21,761 nucleotides of DNA from Plantago elongata (Eukaryota; Streptophyta; Magnoliopsida; Lamiales; Plantaginaceae): the NCBI GenBank assembly GCA_036897095.1, contig JAYMSP010002958.1:1-21761 (forward strand). The letters run 5' to 3'. The notes below the pieces were generated by a model. That model saw nothing but the letters and a program-made list of their open reading frames with translations. It did not search any database and was not told where the DNA came from. Positions 19,036 through 21,761 of this stretch are shown in pieces; the stretch's first letter is position 1; every line of letters begins with the position of its first letter. The position numbers and the translations under genes were made by a program.

Positions 19036-20785
19036 TATTGTTTATTATTTGTTGGGTGTGAATTGGATTCTTTTTTAGTGATGTATGAAGTTGTGTGGAA
19101 CCGTAGGAGTTTTGTTTTTATAATTTTCATCAATTTATTGTTTAGAAACCTTTTACTATAGTATTGTTTTTCGAAGAAAATGACAAAATATATATTTTTT
19201 AAACGGCTAAATGTTATTAATAGAATGCAAGCATAAGATATGCTCACGCACCAACATTACAAATGAAAAGAGAATCATCTGAGCCATAATCACCGAACCA
19301 AGACTATATATCTAGACCCAATTCTAAAATGTTCACCAAAATTATAAATGAGAGACAATAAAAATAAAACGAAGCCTCGAAACCGAACGTAAACCGCAAT
19401 TAGCTAGATCGAGTAGCTTTAACATTTTAATATTTATCATGTAAAATATTTAATTTTAAATATTTAATTTTAATTTTAAATATCATCTGTATTACGGTCG
19501 ATTAAAATAATATTTACATTATTGATATTTTCAACATTTTAATACTTATATGATAATATGAGATGTCTATACGGTTAATAGTACTATTATTGTTTAAGTT
19601 AATTAAGTTGAAGTGAAAACTCGATTAACGAGTCTTGTCCTTTACATGTCATCCAGGCCCAGATCATGAGTAGTATTGAGTCTATTGACCGTGTACGCAA
19701 ATGGAACCATGTTTCTCCCTTTCAACAATTGCCAACTGATCATTTTAACTTTGAACCGCACACAAGTATGGTCAACATTTTAAATAAATGTTAATGATCG
19801 GATTAAAACTTTAAGTTGTTAAATTGCGTGCTAACTATGAAACAATATATATGATACGCGATTGGTTGTGTACTTAAGTGTTATTCACAGTTCGTTTAAT
19901 GTTCAATTGCACATTCATACGTCATTTCAAATTGTATGAGGATCCCTTGGCATTTGGAATCACACAACGAATTGCATTTGTGATAGCCGTCCGGTGACAA
20001 GGTGCGGGCCTAACAAAATGTTTCTGGGCTAAATTGCATATTGTCAATCATCTCACCAAATCTAAATTGAACATTTTTTAAAAGGTTTTAATTTTAATTA
20101 AAAGAAAGACCACTCAAATTATATACCAATCAGTATGACGTAATAATTAAATAATACAGCAGAGCAACTAATCAATAACATTTGTAATGTATTTAAGTCC
20201 ATAATCATCTGATTAACCTCACAATCCCCAAACACATCCATCTAGTTTCTAAGGTATAAAAAAAGCATCATGGCTCTATACAAACTATTTGAATAAAAAA
20301 AAAATCCGGTGGCCTAAATATCCAACTTTATAAGTTGTCTTGGCAGTATCTTCAATCAACTTCTAAAACAACTCCAATCAATAAATATTCACCTAACTTG
20401 TAGTCTTGTAATACTTTCTTCTTCTTTAATCGGGTCTAAAGCGGGCTAGATTTCCAATTTTCTATATTTAGAAGTTTTGCCATACCTTCAAGCAAAATTA
20501 TACTATATGCGGACTGCAGTACAAGTTTGGTATAAATTATTATGTATGAGAATCAGTCAATTATGCTGGTGTAATGTATAAATTTGTAGGTGAAATTTTA
20601 AAAGTGGGTTTAATGTGAATTTCTTAAAATAGTCGGACCTTATAGTCAGAAAAAATATTAAATATCCAAAACGTTAGATTAGAACAATATTAATATTTAC
20701 ATTGCCCTACTGCATTCAACAATATGGTCTATGGCATTAAAAAAATTCTCATAATATAATTTAATTTCTATATAAATTATTCATA

Positions 20786-20813
20786 ACACACACGCGCACG
20801 TGCACGCACACAT
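20786..20813. repeat. Alternating purine-pyrimidine tract with central CACGTG
   Basis: Twenty-eight bases alternate purine and pyrimidine without a break (ACACACACGCGCACGTGCAC onward), including CGCGC and a G-box core CACGTG at 20797-20802. Such tracts can adopt Z-DNA. Confidence 0.9.
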
Positions 20814-21169
20814 TGAAGAACTGTGTATGTAATTAACAATATCAATAATTTTATACATAAAATATATATTCGATATATAAATATTGTCTCATATATCTCA
20901 TTAATACATGCTTCTATAATTTTCAAACTTTCGTAATTTTCAAAAGCAAGAATATGATGGTGCATTATATTTTGTCAGTAAGAAAATGATGGTTCATTGA
21001 AGAGACAAAAATTTAAAGTAAAAAACAACAAAGATTCAATGCTGCACCTGATGATATTAATTAACTCTTGGACCCTCTCTTTGTCTCCAATCAACACAAA
21101 TTACTCGCCGGACCTAGATGTATTAGGAGTGATTCGATACTCCTGACTGATCTGTTGAGATAATCCATA

Positions 21170-21290
21170 TAATCAAATGGAATTGCAACGAACACATCGA
21201 ATAATCAATCGATTAACAAAAATTATAAATAAGATGAGATTTACACAGTTCTAATTAATAAATCCTACGTCCACGAAGAACACAAAAAAA
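21170..21290 (+). mobile_element. Possible degraded copia-type LTR fragment
   Basis: The sequence contains AGATTTACACAGTTCTAATT followed by TCCTACGTCCACGAAG. This resembles the decayed TTTACGTGGTTCGG...CTACGTCCACGG block common in plant Ty1-copia LTRs. No LTR ends, primer binding site or protein domains are visible. Confidence 0.35.
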
Positions 21291-21761
21291 TACATTACTC
21301 AATGAAAGATTATGAGAACCAAAAGAAGAAACCAAGCAAACAACAATTATCTCCCTCACAAATGTTTTTCTCATTATAACTTTCAATTGAATGAACTCTC
21401 AAAACAATCTAGCTTAGCATCTCAAAAACTAATAAATATATATGACGATTAGAACAAAAAATCGTTTGACAGCAAAACATACTGTCTTGCTCTGTTTCTC
21501 GGCTTCCAACTAAATTTCCCTTCTTATCATCAATTTAACATCCAATCGACTACTCCTGTGCAATTTCAATACATGACTTGTTACTTCCGAATTAAAGCTA
21601 GAAACGAACTAACATTTAACATAATTTATAAGTAAATTTCTAATACTAAAGACGGAATCGGAAGGAGGGCATCATTCGCTCCACCTAAATTTAAAAAAGT
21701 AAATTATTTATATGTAATATGTTTAACAAGTAAGAATTACATTCCATAAAAATTTAAATAA

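Larger units (their letters stand above)
19038..21761. other. Intergenic AT-rich DNA, no gene seen
   Basis: No convincing gene. The small minus frames at 19008-19247 and 20777-20965 have no family resemblance. Low-complexity AT blocks occur at 19435-19485. A Z-DNA-prone tract and a possible LTR scrap are listed separately. Confidence 0.6.

Noticed and set aside
19190..19420. A possible LINE or gene fragment
   Set aside because: The stretch looks less AT-biased than its surroundings, but I found no protein motif, tail or duplication to support a call.

Overview
This window is nuclear DNA of a flowering plant, most likely a eudicot. It is AT-rich, the genes have GT-AG introns, the intergenic DNA is full of small non-autonomous transposons, and the three protein genes match well-known plant families. 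The lineage below eudicot cannot be fixed from sequence alone.

Three protein-coding genes are supported, all on the minus strand. (1) At the left edge is the first coding exon (407-892) of an AHK3-type cytokinin receptor histidine kinase; the rest of the gene lies beyond position 1. (2) At 11647-13211 is a complete three-exon gene for RAMP4/SERP, a 68-residue tail-anchored ER membrane protein. Its first coding exon holds only the ATG. The promoter has a TATA box and an exact ER-stress element (CCAAT-N9-CCACG). (3) At 14920-18414 is a complete two-exon gene for an LCR/FBX6-type F-box protein of about 473 residues, carrying a miR394 complementary site with one mismatch. The order AHK3 - RAMP4 - LCR is, from memory, the order of Arabidopsis At1g27320 - At1g27330 - At1g27340, so the block looks like conserved microsynteny.

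Region by region: 1-406 is AHK3 intron. 893-2270 is AHK3 leader and promoter with GATA-type and GAGAA microsatellites. 2270-11400 is about 9 kb of intergenic DNA with no convincing protein gene; it holds a very short tRNA-derived SINE, another target-site-flanked insertion, three Stowaway-like MITEs, one Tourist-like MITE, and a promoter-like island near 7250-7380 with no evident gene. 11400-13500 is the RAMP4 transcription unit and promoter. 13620-14510 holds a MITE remnant and two more copies of the short SINE, each with a perfect 13-bp target-site duplication. 14655-18680 is the LCR unit, with a fold-back element in its intron and two overlapping upstream ORFs before its start. 18763-19035 is another Stowaway MITE. 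19036-21761 is AT-rich with no gene found; a Z-DNA-prone tract and a possible copia LTR scrap are noted.

How the genes could relate: AHK3 senses cytokinin, and LCR is the F-box target of the miR394 signal that supports shoot meristem stem cells, so two linked genes touch the same developmental process. RAMP4 serves the secretory pathway under ER stress. The functional link through linkage is inference only.
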